Below are positions 23,943 through 32,945 of a stretch of 64,000 bases of DNA, piece after piece. Position 1 is the stretch's first letter; every line of letters begins with the position of its first letter. Source of the stretch: Mycobacterium kansasii ATCC 12478 (GTDB lineage: Bacteria; Actinomycetota; Actinomycetes; Mycobacteriales; Mycobacteriaceae); contig NC_022663.1 in assembly GCF_000157895.3 (NCBI RefSeq), positions 3,224,001 to 3,288,000 of the forward strand, given 5' to 3'. Under the pieces are notes generated by a model. That model was not told where the DNA came from. It searched no databases and worked only from the letters and a program-made list of their open reading frames with translations. Position numbers and translations under genes: made by a program.

Positions 23943-26900
23943 ATGACAGACACGACGCTGCCGCCCGACAATTCTGCCGAACGGATCGAGCCGGTCGACA
24001 TCCAGCAGGAGATGCAGCGCAGCTACATCGATTACGCGATGAGCGTCATCGTCGGCCGTGCGTTGCCGGAAGTGCGTGATGGTCTGAAACCGGTGCACCG
24101 GCGAGTGCTGTATGCGATGTACGACTCGGGTTTTCGTCCGGACCGCAGCCACGCCAAGTCGGCACGGTCGGTCGCCGAGACGATGGGTAACTACCACCCG
24201 CACGGCGACGCGTCGATCTACGACACCCTGGTGCGGATGGCGCAGCCCTGGTCGCTGCGTTATCCGCTGGTCGACGGCCAGGGCAACTTCGGGTCGCCAG
24301 GCAACGATCCACCGGCGGCGATGCGCTATTGCGTGACCGGAGATGCGTTGGTGCGGTTGCCATTTGGACAGTCGATGCGCATCGCCGATGTCGTGCCGGG
24401 CGCCCGGCCCAATTCGGATAACGCGGTCGAGCTGAAGGTGCTGGATCGGCACGGCAACCCGGTAGCGGCCGATCGCCTCTTTCATTCCGGTGACCATCAG
24501 ACCTACATGGTGCGCACCGCGGAGGGTTATGAGGTCACCGGCACCGCGAACCACCCGTTGCTGTGCCTTGTCGACGTTGGTGGCGTGCCCACGTTGTTGT
24601 GGAAGCTGATCGAAGAAATCCACCCAGACGATTATGTGGCGCTACAGCGCACCCCTCCAATGGAATTGGGCCCCGCTGACTGGCACGACACGATGGAAGC
24701 GCTCCTGTTGGGGGCATTCATTAGTGAGGGCTGTGTTTCGGAAACCCGCGCCGGCTTTGCCAATCTGGACCGCGACTACTTCACCATGGTGGCCCGGGCT
24801 TACGACGCCGTTGTCGGCGGCAAACGCGATGTCTACCAGCAGACAATCGCCTCGGGATCGCTGCAGCACACGCTCTACACCCAGAACGTGACTGCTCTGA
24901 AGCAGAGCCGGTTGTGGCAGATACTGGGCATGCGGTCGGCAGACACGTATGTGCCGGAGTGGATGTGGCACTCTCCCGCGGCCGTCAAACGCGTCTTCCT
25001 GCAAGCACTCTTCGAGGGCGACGGTTCGTGTTCGAGGCGGCCACACAATACGATTCAGATCTCATACAACACCGTAAGCAAGCAGCTGGCCATGGACGTG
25101 CAGCAGATGTTGCTCGAGTTCGGTGTGATATCCCGGCGATACTTACATGCGGCCGGCGAGTACAAGGTCGTCATCACCGATCGGGCGCAAGCCGAATTAT
25201 TTGCAAAGCAAATCGGTTTCGGTGGCGCAAAGCAAACCGAGCTGAGCAAGATCCTGGCCGCCATGCCCCCGTGCGCCGGCAGAGACAGCGATCACGTGCC
25301 CGGACTAGCTCGGTTTATTCGGAGGCACTGCGGCAGCCGGTGGGTCGACAAGGAATGGTTGCACAAGCACAACATTGACCGCCTTTCGCGGTGGCGCGGC
25401 GACGGTGCCGAAATCCTCTCGCACATCGCCGACCCCGATGTCCGTACCATTGCGACGGACCTCACCGACGGCCGCTTCTACTACGCGCGGGTCGCCTCCG
25501 TCACGGACGCCGGCGTGCAGCCGGTGTACAGCCTGCGGGTCGACACCGACGACCACGCCTTCCTCACCAACGGTTTCGTCAGCCACAACACCGAGGCCCG
25601 GCTAACCCCGTTGGCCATGGAGATGCTGCGCGAAATCGACGAGGAGACAGTCGATTTCATCCCTAATTATGACGGCCGGGTGCAGGAACCGACGGTGCTG
25701 CCCAGCCGGTTCCCCAACCTGCTGGCCAACGGTTCCGGTGGCATCGCGGTGGGCATGGCCACCAATATCCCGCCGCACAACCTGCGCGAACTCGCCGACG
25801 CGGTGTTCTGGGCGCTGGACAATTACGACGCCGACGAAGAAACGACGCTGGCCGCGGTGATGGAACGGGTCAAGGGCCCCGACTTCCCCACCGCCGGGCT
25901 CATCGTCGGATCCCAGGGCATCGCCGACGCATACAAGACCGGTCGCGGTTCCATCCGGATGCGCGGAGTCGTTGAGGTGGAAGAAGATTCGCGCGGCCGC
26001 ACCTCTCTGGTCATCACCGAGCTGCCGTATCAGGTCAACCACGACAACTTCATCACCTCGATCGCCGAGCAGGTGCGCGACGGCAAGCTTGCCGGTATCG
26101 CCAACATCGAGGACCAGGGTAGCGAGCGGGTCGGTGTGCGCATCGTCGTCGAGCTCAAACGCGACGCCGTGGCCAAGGTGGTACTCAACAACCTCTACAA
26201 GCACACCCAGCTGCAAACGAGCTTCGGCGCCAACATGCTGTCCATCGTCGACGGGGTGCCGCGCACGCTGCGGCTCGACCAGATGATCCGCTACTACGTC
26301 GAGCACCAACTCGACGTCATCATCCGGCGCACCCGCTACCGGCTGCGAAAAGCCAACGAGCGGGCCCACATCCTGCGCGGCCTGGTCAAAGCGCTCGACG
26401 CGCTGGACGAAGTGATCGCCCTGATCCGGGCATCGGAGACCGTCGACATCGCCCGGGCCGGGTTGATCGAGTTGCTCGACATCGACGAGATCCAGGCCCA
26501 GGCGATCCTCGACATGCAGCTGCGGCGTCTGGCGGCACTGGAACGTCAGCGCATCGTCGACGACCTCGCCAAAATCGAGGCCGAGATCGCCGACTTGGAA
26601 GACATCCTGGCCAAACCCGAGCGACAGCGCGGCATCGTGCGCGACGAACTCGGTGAGATCGTCGACAAGCACGGCGACGACCGTCGCACCCGGATTGTCG
26701 CCGCCGACGGCGATGTCAGCGACGAAGACCTGATCGCCCGCGAGGACGTCGTGGTCACCATCACCGAAACCGGCTATGCCAAGCGCACCAAGACCGACCT
26801 GTACCGCAGCCAGAAGCGCGGCGGGAAGGGCGTACAGGGCGCCGGTCTCAAGCAGGACGACATCGTCGCGCACTTCTTCGTCTGCTCGACCCACGATTGG

Positions 26901-27716
26901 ATCTTGTTCTTCACCACTCAGGGCCGGGTGTATCGGGCCAAGGCCTACGAGTTGCCCGAGGCCTCGCGCACCGCGCGCGGCCAGCACGTCGCCAACCTGT
27001 TGGCCTTCCAGCCCGAGGAGCGCATCGCCCAGGTCATCCAGATCCGGGGTTACGAGGATGCTCCGTATCTGGTGTTGGCCACCAAGAACGGGCTGGTCAA
27101 GAAGTCCAAGCTGACCGATTTCGACTCCAACCGCTCCGGCGGCATCGTGGCGATCAATCTGCGCGACAACGACGAGCTGGTCGGGGCGGTGCTGTGCTCG
27201 GCCGAGGACGACCTGTTGCTGGTTTCGGCCAACGGGCAGTCGATCCGGTTCTCGGCGACCGACGAGGCGCTACGCCCGATGGGCCGGGCCACCTCCGGGG
27301 TACAGGGCATGCGATTCAACGCCGACGACCGGCTGCTGTCGCTGAACGTGGTCCGTGAAGGCACCTATCTGCTGGTCGCTACGTCCGGCGGTTACGCCAA
27401 ACGCACCGCGATCGAGGAGTACCCGGTGCAGGGCCGCGGCGGCAAGGGTGTACTGACCGTGATGTATGACCGCCGGCGCGGCAGGCTGGTGGGAGCGTTG
27501 ATCGCCGACGACGACAGCGAGCTGTACGCAATCACCTCCGGCGGCGGCGTCATCCGGACGGCGGCACGACAGGTTCGCAAGGCGGGACGCCAGACCAAGG
27601 GTGTCCGCTTGATGAACCTGGGTGAGGGCGACACTCTGTTGGCCATCGCACGCAACGCCGAGGAAAGCGAGGAGGCGATCGGGGAAACCGACGACGGCAA
27701 CGGCTCGGGCAAGTAG
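23943..27716 (+). CDS. gyrA: DNA gyrase subunit A with in-frame intein
   Basis: A 1257-residue precursor; removal of the 420-residue intein leaves 837 residues, the usual mycobacterial GyrA size. The winged-helix breakage-reunion domain holds the catalytic Tyr129 (AAMRY), interrupted directly after that tyrosine. The quinolone-resistance region reads HPHGDASIYDT with Ala90, Ser91 and Asp94, the susceptible form, and Thr95. The C-terminal beta-pinwheel contains several YAKRT-type blades and the GyrA box segment QKRGGKGV. It lies 18 bases after the lipoprotein gene and is presumably in one operon with gyrB. Confidence 0.97.
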   Translation: MTDTTLPPDNSAERIEPVDIQQEMQRSYIDYAMSVIVGRALPEVRDGLKPVHRRVLYAMYDSGFRPDRSHAKSARSVAETMGNYHPHGDASIYDTLVRMAQPWSLRYPLVDGQGNFGSPGNDPPAAMRYCVTGDALVRLPFGQSMRIADVVPGARPNSDNAVELKVLDRHGNPVAADRLFHSGDHQTYMVRTAEGYEVTGTANHPLLCLVDVGGVPTLLWKLIEEIHPDDYVALQRTPPMELGPADWHDTMEALLLGAFISEGCVSETRAGFANLDRDYFTMVARAYDAVVGGKRDVYQQTIASGSLQHTLYTQNVTALKQSRLWQILGMRSADTYVPEWMWHSPAAVKRVFLQALFEGDGSCSRRPHNTIQISYNTVSKQLAMDVQQMLLEFGVISRRYLHAAGEYKVVITDRAQAELFAKQIGFGGAKQTELSKILAAMPPCAGRDSDHVPGLARFIRRHCGSRWVDKEWLHKHNIDRLSRWRGDGAEILSHIADPDVRTIATDLTDGRFYYARVASVTDAGVQPVYSLRVDTDDHAFLTNGFVSHNTEARLTPLAMEMLREIDEETVDFIPNYDGRVQEPTVLPSRFPNLLANGSGGIAVGMATNIPPHNLRELADAVFWALDNYDADEETTLAAVMERVKGPDFPTAGLIVGSQGIADAYKTGRGSIRMRGVVEVEEDSRGRTSLVITELPYQVNHDNFITSIAEQVRDGKLAGIANIEDQGSERVGVRIVVELKRDAVAKVVLNNLYKHTQLQTSFGANMLSIVDGVPRTLRLDQMIRYYVEHQLDVIIRRTRYRLRKANERAHILRGLVKALDALDEVIALIRASETVDIARAGLIELLDIDEIQAQAILDMQLRRLAALERQRIVDDLAKIEAEIADLEDILAKPERQRGIVRDELGEIVDKHGDDRRTRIVAADGDVSDEDLIAREDVVVTITETGYAKRTKTDLYRSQKRGGKGVQGAGLKQDDIVAHFFVCSTHDWILFFTTQGRVYRAKAYELPEASRTARGQHVANLLAFQPEERIAQVIQIRGYEDAPYLVLATKNGLVKKSKLTDFDSNRSGGIVAINLRDNDELVGAVLCSAEDDLLLVSANGQSIRFSATDEALRPMGRATSGVQGMRFNADDRLLSLNVVREGTYLLVATSGGYAKRTAIEEYPVQGRGGKGVLTVMYDRRRGRLVGALIADDDSELYAITSGGGVIRTAARQVRKAGRQTKGVRLMNLGEGDTLLAIARNAEESEEAIGETDDGNGSGK
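24330..25589 (+). mobile_element. GyrA intein with LAGLIDADG-type homing endonuclease
   Basis: A 420-residue protein-splicing element. Residue 1 is Cys (CVTGDALVRLPFG, block A), block B is TGTANHPLL with its Thr and His, and the C-terminal end has block F (VYSLRVDTDDHAFLTNG) and block G ending in Ser-His-Asn, followed by Thr as first C-extein residue. All residues needed for splicing are present. The endonuclease blocks are LLLGAFISEG (block C) and ALFEGDGS (block E), dodecapeptide motifs in which the first acidic position is Glu rather than the common Asp. Insertion point and size equal the known GyrA inteins of M. leprae and several other slow growers. Confidence 0.96.
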
Positions 27717-27751
27717 CCCGTAGCCGCGGTGAACCTCAGCGACGTGCCGGC

Positions 27752-27994
27752 CTATGTGGCGGTACGTCCGGCCCGGACGGCAGCGCGTCGTGCGGCCTCC
27801 TCGTGTTCGGCCGCGCTGACGACGACCGCATCGGACCCGGGGTACACCGTCGCCTCGTGCCCGGTCACCAGCCAACGCACCACGTATGGCGGCGAGCCGT
27901 CTTGGGAACGTACCTCGGTGATCTCCGCATGTTGGTCATGTCGTTCGGTGGTGGTGCCCTTGACCACGAGGTAGTCGCCGACTTTCGCCTTCAT
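27752..27994 (-). CDS. DUF1918 small protein
   Basis: An 80-residue protein starting MKAKVGDYLVVKGTTTERHDQHAEITEV and containing PPYVVRWLVTGHEATVYPGSDAVVV, the pattern of the DUF1918 family, a small beta-barrel common in actinobacteria. The function is unknown. The GC-rich frame stays open upstream to 28159, but the conserved domain begins at the ATG used here. It converges with gyrA, with 35 bases between the two stops. Confidence 0.85.
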   Translation of the reverse strand: MKAKVGDYLVVKGTTTERHDQHAEITEVRSQDGSPPYVVRWLVTGHEATVYPGSDAVVVSAAEHEEAARRAAVRAGRTAT

Positions 27995-28187
27995 CGCGCG
28001 CTTCCTTCCCGTCTTGCCCGTCTTGTGAGAACCTCCGATCTCTCCATGGTGCGCGCGGCGGTCACCAAACGGAAGTACGCACGACATCCGCCGCTGACGG
28101 CGGGTGCGCGGTCCCGCGTGTCGCGGTGAGGCGGGCAGAACTGCCACGCCCTGTTGCAAGAGACTCCGTGGCGGAAGTGATCCGGTA

Positions 28188-30230
28188 TCAGATCTCGATA
28201 CGTGAACCGATGATCACCGTTCGATCGAGCGGCAGGCTGAAATACGCGGCGGCGTCGGCGGTGATGTACGACGTGGCGATGAACAGGCGCTTGCGCCAAG
28301 ACGACATGGTGGCTTCCGCCCCGGCCGTCAATTCGATCTTCGACAAGAAGTAGGAAGCCGTATCGACGTCGAGAAAGCCCTCCGTCTCCTTGGAGTCGAG
28401 CAGGCTCAGAGCGTGCGGGACGTGGGGCCTTTCCATGTATCCGAAGCGGGCGCTGACGTGAATGATTCCGTCTTGCGAGTAGCCGAGGCTGTCGATAGTT
28501 GTGCGCTCTGCATCCGGCACCCGCGGCACCGGCATCGTGTCGATCGACATGATGACGACGTTTTCGTGCAGGACGCGGTTGTGCTCGACGTTGGCTCGCA
28601 TCGCCAGTGGCGCCGTCTTGGTGCCGCGGTTGAGGAATACCGCCGTTCCCGGCGTGCGCACCAGCGGCGGATCGTATTGCCGTAGCTCCTCGACGAACCC
28701 ACGCAACGGCCCTTCCTCCCGCTCGCGCACCCGGGTGACGATCACCCGGCCCTGCTGCCAGGTGGTCATCACCGTGAACACGGCCAGGCCGATCAGTAGC
28801 GGTAGCCAGGCGCCATGCACGAGTTTGGTCAGGTTGGCGGCCAGGAACATCAGATCGACCAGCAGCAACGCGCCGCCGCCGATCAGCACCAGCCAGAGCG
28901 GGGTGCCCCACCGGGTTCGCGCGATGTAGAGGAACAGCAGAGTAACGATCGTGATCGTGCCGGTCACGGCCATCCCGAACGCAAAAGCCAGCGCCGCCGA
29001 GCTGCGGAACGCGAATACCAGTGTCAGCACGGCGACCATGAGCACGCCGTTGATCCACGGCACATAGATCTGACCGATCGTCGACGCCGAGGTGTGTTCG
29101 ATGCGCAGCCGCGGCAGGTAGCCCAGCTGAGCCGCCTGGGATGCCACCGAATACGCACCGGTGATCACTGCCTGCGATGCGATCACCGTTGCGGCCGTGG
29201 CGAGCAGCACCATCGGGATCCGTGCCCATTCCGGGGTCAGCAGAAAAAAGGGAGCGCGCACCGCGGTCTGGTCGCGAAGCACCAGTGCGCCCTGACCGAA
29301 ATAACTCAGCGTGCAGGCAGGCAGGACGAGAAGCAGCCAACCGAGCGAGATGGACCGGCGACCGAAGTGACCCATGTCGGCGTAGAGCGCCTCAGCTCCG
29401 GTGACCGACAGGACAACTGCCGCGAGAGAAAAGAAGGCGATGTGGAAGTGACCGGCCATGAACGCCAGCGCATACGTCGGCGACAGCGCCTTCAAAATCT
29501 CCGGGTTGTCGGCAACCCCGGATAACCCGGAAGCGCCGATCGCGACGAACCAAGCGATCATGACCGGTCCGAATAGCCGCCCGACCGCTTCGGTGCCGTG
29601 ACGTTGCACGGCGAACAACCCCACGATGATTACCGCTGTAAGGGGGACGACCCAATCCTTAAGGCCTGGCTCGATCACTTTGAGACCCTCTACCGACGAC
29701 AGCACGGATATCGCCGGGGTGATCATGCTGTCGCCGAAAAACAGTGCCGCGCCGAAGATTCCCAACGCGGCCAAGGTCTTCGCGGTGCGACGACCGCGCA
29801 CGCCGCCGCCGCGCCGTATCAAGGTGATCAGCGCCATGATGCCGCCTTCGCCGTTGTTGTCGGCACGCATCACAAGTGTGATGTAGGTCAGCGTGACGAT
29901 GATCATCACCGACCAGAAGATCAACGACACGATGCCAAAGACGTTGGCCTGGGCGATGGGCACGGGGTGTGGGTCACTGGGGCTGAAGAGCGTCTGAATC
30001 GTGTAGATGGGGCTGGTGCCAATGTCGCCGAAGACCACACCGAGCCCACCGACGACCATGGCGACACTGGCCGTGGGCCCGCCGGTGGCCGACTGAGGAG
30101 GGGACGCGGTGTGCGAGTCCGCTGTCACGGCGAGTCCTCGTACTTTCGGTTGTGGCGGTTGCGGAGCGGCGGATCGATCGTAATCCGCGGATGCCCGGCC
30201 GGCCGCCGTCTGGCTAGACGCGCCGGACAC
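28188..30230 (-). CDS. kup: Kup-type potassium uptake transporter
   Basis: A 680-residue KUP/HAK/KT family transporter that takes up potassium with protons. The family core is evident: VVFGDIGTSPIYTIQTLF in the first helix, MRADNNGEGGIMAL, FFGDSMITPAISVLSSVEGL, ALYADMGHFGRRSI, and about twelve hydrophobic helices up to residue 480, followed by a cytoplasmic C-terminal domain ending IIGSRIEI. The first 50 residues are a disordered Ala/Pro/Ser extension, so the real start could lie downstream. The gene is divergent from the Rv0007 homologue. M. tuberculosis has no such gene at this position, so it is probably an insertion or a loss elsewhere. Confidence 0.95.
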   Translation of the reverse strand: MSGASSQTAAGRASADYDRSAAPQPPQPKVRGLAVTADSHTASPPQSATGGPTASVAMVVGGLGVVFGDIGTSPIYTIQTLFSPSDPHPVPIAQANVFGIVSLIFWSVMIIVTLTYITLVMRADNNGEGGIMALITLIRRGGGVRGRRTAKTLAALGIFGAALFFGDSMITPAISVLSSVEGLKVIEPGLKDWVVPLTAVIIVGLFAVQRHGTEAVGRLFGPVMIAWFVAIGASGLSGVADNPEILKALSPTYALAFMAGHFHIAFFSLAAVVLSVTGAEALYADMGHFGRRSISLGWLLLVLPACTLSYFGQGALVLRDQTAVRAPFFLLTPEWARIPMVLLATAATVIASQAVITGAYSVASQAAQLGYLPRLRIEHTSASTIGQIYVPWINGVLMVAVLTLVFAFRSSAALAFAFGMAVTGTITIVTLLFLYIARTRWGTPLWLVLIGGGALLLVDLMFLAANLTKLVHGAWLPLLIGLAVFTVMTTWQQGRVIVTRVREREEGPLRGFVEELRQYDPPLVRTPGTAVFLNRGTKTAPLAMRANVEHNRVLHENVVIMSIDTMPVPRVPDAERTTIDSLGYSQDGIIHVSARFGYMERPHVPHALSLLDSKETEGFLDVDTASYFLSKIELTAGAEATMSSWRKRLFIATSYITADAAAYFSLPLDRTVIIGSRIEI

Positions 30231-30379
30231 GAGCTCGGCAGCGGCACCGGGCTTGGCGGCCGCGTCGGTGACGTGGCGGCGATGTCGTCACCGCCCGGTG
30301 ACGATCCGGATGGCGGATCCGCCGCCGAACACCAGGGCAACTAGACTCAGCGACCTGGGTACACATGTTAGGAGTCGGG

Positions 30380-31267
30380 GTGACCTCACCGAACGAGCCG
30401 GGCGCCCCCAATACGGGCGACTTACCGAATGGGGATGCTGTGGCCGAGCGTGCCGGTGCACACCGGGCGACGACCGGACCGGGCCGCGCGTCAGAGCCCG
30501 TAGACGCTGCGTCGCGGCACCGAGGTGGCGCCTGGCCGTCTCAGCCGGGGCAGTGGCAACCGAACGATCCGCCGACCGACGTGCGGCCACCCGGACCGAG
30601 CTCGGCCGTCGACGCCCGGTTGAACCGCTTCATCACCGGTACCTCGGCGCCGTCGGGCGCCCCATCCGGGCCGGTGAAGACGAGCGCACCGGAGCCCGAC
30701 GACGTTCCGGCCCGTAGCGACGGTCCACCGGTCGAGGCCTACGCCAGCGAGTTGCCTGATCTATCGGGACCTATCCCTCGGGCGCAGCGCAGGTCCGCAC
30801 CCGACCGTCCGGTCGACGCGCCGGCAACCACGACCACCGCCAGCCGTGCGGTGACCACCGAATCCCGCGAATCCCGTGTGCAAGTTTCGCCCCGGCGAGG
30901 CCGCGGACCGGTGCGGGCCAGCATGCAGATCCGGCGGATCGATCCGTGGAGCACGCTGAAGGTGTCGCTGTTGCTGTCGGTGGCCCTGTTCTTCGTCTGG
31001 ATGATCTCGGTGGCGTTCCTGTACCTGGTGCTCGGCGGCATGGGCGTGTGGGCCAAGCTCAACAGCAACGTCGGCGACCTGCTCAACAACACCAGCGGCA
31101 GCAGCGCAGAACTGGTCTCCAGCGGCACGATCTTCGGCGGCGCCGTACTGATCGGCTTGGTCAACATCGTTTTGATGACCGCGATGGCCACCATCGGGGC
31201 GTTCGTCTACAACCTCACCACGGATCTGATCGGCGGCATCGAGGTGACGCTGGCCGACCGGGATTAG
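30380..31267 (+). CDS. Membrane protein with DUF3566 domain (Rv0007-like)
   Basis: About 295 residues. The first 185 residues are Pro/Ala/Gly-rich and probably disordered. The C-terminal 110 residues are the conserved DUF3566 part with two transmembrane helices (STLKVSLLLSVALFFVWMIS and GGAVLIGLVNIVLMTAMATI) separated by the loop WAKLNSNVGDLLNNTSGSS, ending in IEVTLADRD. The GTG start at 30380 (MTSPNEPGAP) is preferred over the ATG at 30365. Function unknown. It precedes the tRNA-Ile gene as in M. tuberculosis. Confidence 0.85.
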   Translation: MTSPNEPGAPNTGDLPNGDAVAERAGAHRATTGPGRASEPVDAASRHRGGAWPSQPGQWQPNDPPTDVRPPGPSSAVDARLNRFITGTSAPSGAPSGPVKTSAPEPDDVPARSDGPPVEAYASELPDLSGPIPRAQRRSAPDRPVDAPATTTTASRAVTTESRESRVQVSPRRGRGPVRASMQIRRIDPWSTLKVSLLLSVALFFVWMISVAFLYLVLGGMGVWAKLNSNVGDLLNNTSGSSAELVSSGTIFGGAVLIGLVNIVLMTAMATIGAFVYNLTTDLIGGIEVTLADRD

Positions 31268-31326
31268 CATTTTGGGGGTGGGGCGGCGATTGCGGTAATC
31301 TCGTCGCTCGGCCGTATCCGGAATCC

Positions 31327-31400
31327 GGGCCTATAGCTCAGGCGGTTAGAGCGCTTCGCTGATAACGAAGAGGTCGGAGGTTCGAGTCCTCCTAGGCCCA
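31327..31400 (+). tRNA. ileT: tRNA-Ile (anticodon GAT)
   Basis: A 74-base cloverleaf. The acceptor arms GGGCCTA and TAGGCCC are complementary, the anticodon loop is CTGATAA, and the T arm is GGAGGTTCGAGTCCTCC. CCA is not encoded. Confidence 0.97.
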
Positions 31401-31426
31401 CGACCATGTGCCCGTCAAGGTGTTGC

Positions 31427-31573
31427 GTGAGGCTCGCGTTATCACTGGCAGCAATCGCTGCGGTGGTGTCGGCGGTGCGGGCACGGCGCGGCGCCGAAGT
31501 GTGGCACGTGGCGCCGGATCCGGAGTCTGGTTACCCGTCTCGGGACGCGGTTCGCAATGACGAGGGGCCTTAG
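31427..31573 (+). CDS. Tiny membrane protein between tRNA-Ile and tRNA-Ala (DLW-39-like)
   Basis: A 48-residue open frame from GTG 31427 (ATG 31406 is an alternative that adds seven residues). It reads a hydrophobic helix LALSLAAIAAVVSAV, then basic RARRGAEVWHVAPDPE. Many actinobacteria have a DLW-39 family mini-protein with the same layout at this spot, between tRNA genes downstream of gyrA; here the DLW is EVW. AAGG lies shortly before the GTG. The stop TAG lies within the first ten bases of tRNA-Ala, so the reading frame overlaps it. Assignment rests on position and layout only. Confidence 0.5.
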   Translation: MRLALSLAAIAAVVSAVRARRGAEVWHVAPDPESGYPSRDAVRNDEGP

Positions 31574-31636
31574 CTCAGTTGGTAGAGCACCGCCTTTGCA
31601 AGGCGGGTGTCAGGGGTTCGATTCCCCTAGGCTCCA
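31564..31636 (+). tRNA. alaT: tRNA-Ala (anticodon TGC)
   Basis: A 73-base cloverleaf. GGGGCCT pairs with AGGCTCC, the anticodon loop is TTTGCAA, and the T arm is CAGGGGTTCGATTCCCCTA. The last twelve bases form part of a 15-base direct repeat flanking the adjacent insertion element, so the tRNA remains intact after the insertion. Confidence 0.97.
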
Positions 31637-31639
31637 CAG
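31625..31639. repeat. Left copy of 15-bp direct repeat at the tRNA-Ala 3' end
   Basis: CCCTAGGCTCCACAG. The identical sequence recurs at 32946-32960, exactly outside the other end of the insertion element, so this is a target-site duplication or attachment-site-type repeat. Confidence 0.9.
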
Positions 31640-32945
31640 TGTGATGAGTCGAGTCATAGGTGACAGATGAGTCGCGTCATGGGTTACGGATTCCCCGGCC
31701 ATCGGCCGGGGTTTTTGTTTTGGTTGCGCCAGTAGTTTTTGTCGGGGTCGATGATGTGGCTGCTGAGGATGTGGTGGCCGGTTTTGCTGATGACGGTGAC
31801 GGTTTTGCTGGTGGCCAGGATGAGTACTGGGGTGTGGGCGTGGGTGCGTCCGATGCCGAGGTGGTGCAGTCGGCTGGCGTGGCGCACGGTGAGTTTGCCG
31901 AATTGGTCGACGTGGTCGTGGCGGATGCGGAACTGGGCGCTGGGTTGTCGGTCGGGTGGGCTTTGGGTCTGGCGGTGTAGGCCTGTCGGGGGGTGGTTCG
32001 TCCTGGGTGGGCGCGGTGGGTGCGGTGGTGGTTGTAGATGGCGGTGAAGGTGTCGAGCAGGGTCTGCAGTTCGGTGATGGTGGCTGGGTGCGGGCGGGCA
32101 GCCAGCCAGCGTTTGAGGGTTTGGTGGAAGCGTTCGATTTTCCCTTGGGTTTGTGGGTGGCCGGGGTGGCCGTTTTTCTGGGTGATGCCCAGGGTTGCCA
32201 GGAGGCGTTCGAAGTCGTTGTGGCCGTGGGTGAATCGTGAGGTGTATACCGCGCCGTTGTCGGTCAGGGTGGCTGCCGGTGACGGTGTCGATAAAGCTGG
32301 CTACCACGTCTGCGCCGCTGACACGGCGGTAGGCGGTGCAGTGCAGCAGGTATCGGGAATGGTCGTCGAGCCAGTTGAGGATCTCGGCGTCGGTGCCGTC
32401 GGCCAATGACCAGTGGGTGAAATCGGATTGCCAGCACTCGTTAGGTTGTTCGGCGGCGAAGCGGCGGTAGGAGCTGCGGGGCCGCTTGCGGGGCTGGGGG
32501 GTGATCAGGCCGTGGTGATGCAGGATGCGTCGGATGGTGGAGGTGGACGGCACCGCCAGGCCGGCTTGGGTCAGGTGCTCTTGCAGGGTCAGCGGCCCGG
32601 CGTCCAGGCCGTCGGCGACTAATCTTTCACGGGTTGTCACGATCGCCGCGATCACCTCATCAGCCACCGCGCGTGGGTTGCTGGCTGGTCGCCGTGAGCG
32701 CGGATTGATCGCTTCCAAACCGCCGCTGTGATAGCGCGCCAAACGCCGGTAGATGTTGTTGGCGAGAGATCCCGTAGGCACGCGCTGCTGCGGTGACCGA
32801 TAAGCGGCCCGACACGACTTCAAGGACAACCACACGGGCTTTGGACATGAGCCATGACTGTCACCTATGACGCGACTCATCGGGCGCTGTTCCAGGTGTC
32901 ACCTATGACGCGACTCATGTGTCACCTATGTCATGAACTCAGACA
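31640..32945. mobile_element. IS481-family insertion sequence, decayed, inserted at tRNA-Ala
   Basis: A 1306-base element. The left end reads TGTGATGAGTCGAGT then CATAGGTGACAGATGAGTCG; the right end, reversed, reads TGTCTGAGTTCATGA then CATAGGTGACACATGAGTCG. These are imperfect terminal inverted repeats of close to 50 bases beginning TGT. A further motif GTCACCTATGACGCGACTCA recurs inside the right end (from 32860 and from 32898). A 15-base direct repeat flanks it. The single internal gene encodes a DDE transposase that is frameshifted, so the copy is probably inactive. Confidence 0.9.
31684..32848 (-). pseudogene. IS481-type transposase, broken by at least three frame changes
   Basis: Read on the minus strand. 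The N-terminal helix-turn-helix (MSKARVVVLEVVSGRLSVTA, AYGISRQ) is in one frame. After a shift near 32757 the frame gives YRRLARYHSGGLEAINPRSR, the linker helix-turn-helix and the first catalytic Asp in ECWQSDFTHW. After a shift near 32275 a third frame gives the second Asp in LTDNGAVYTSRFTH and the Glu in GKIERFHQTLKRW. Another shift near 31950 returns to FRIRHDHVDQFGKLTVRHA. All DDE residues survive but no single frame joins them. A naive 398-residue frame (31684-32880) therefore contains a long nonsense middle. Confidence 0.88.

Noticed and set aside
24207..24234. Possible fluoroquinolone-resistance changes in gyrA
   Set aside because: The region reads Ala90, Ser91 and Asp94 as in susceptible strains; Thr95 is a natural polymorphism not linked to resistance.
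25602..26987. A 461-residue minus-strand open frame opposite gyrA
   Set aside because: It mirrors GC-rich codons of gyrA; the translation is rich in Val, Asp, Gly and His with no motif. Shadow frame.
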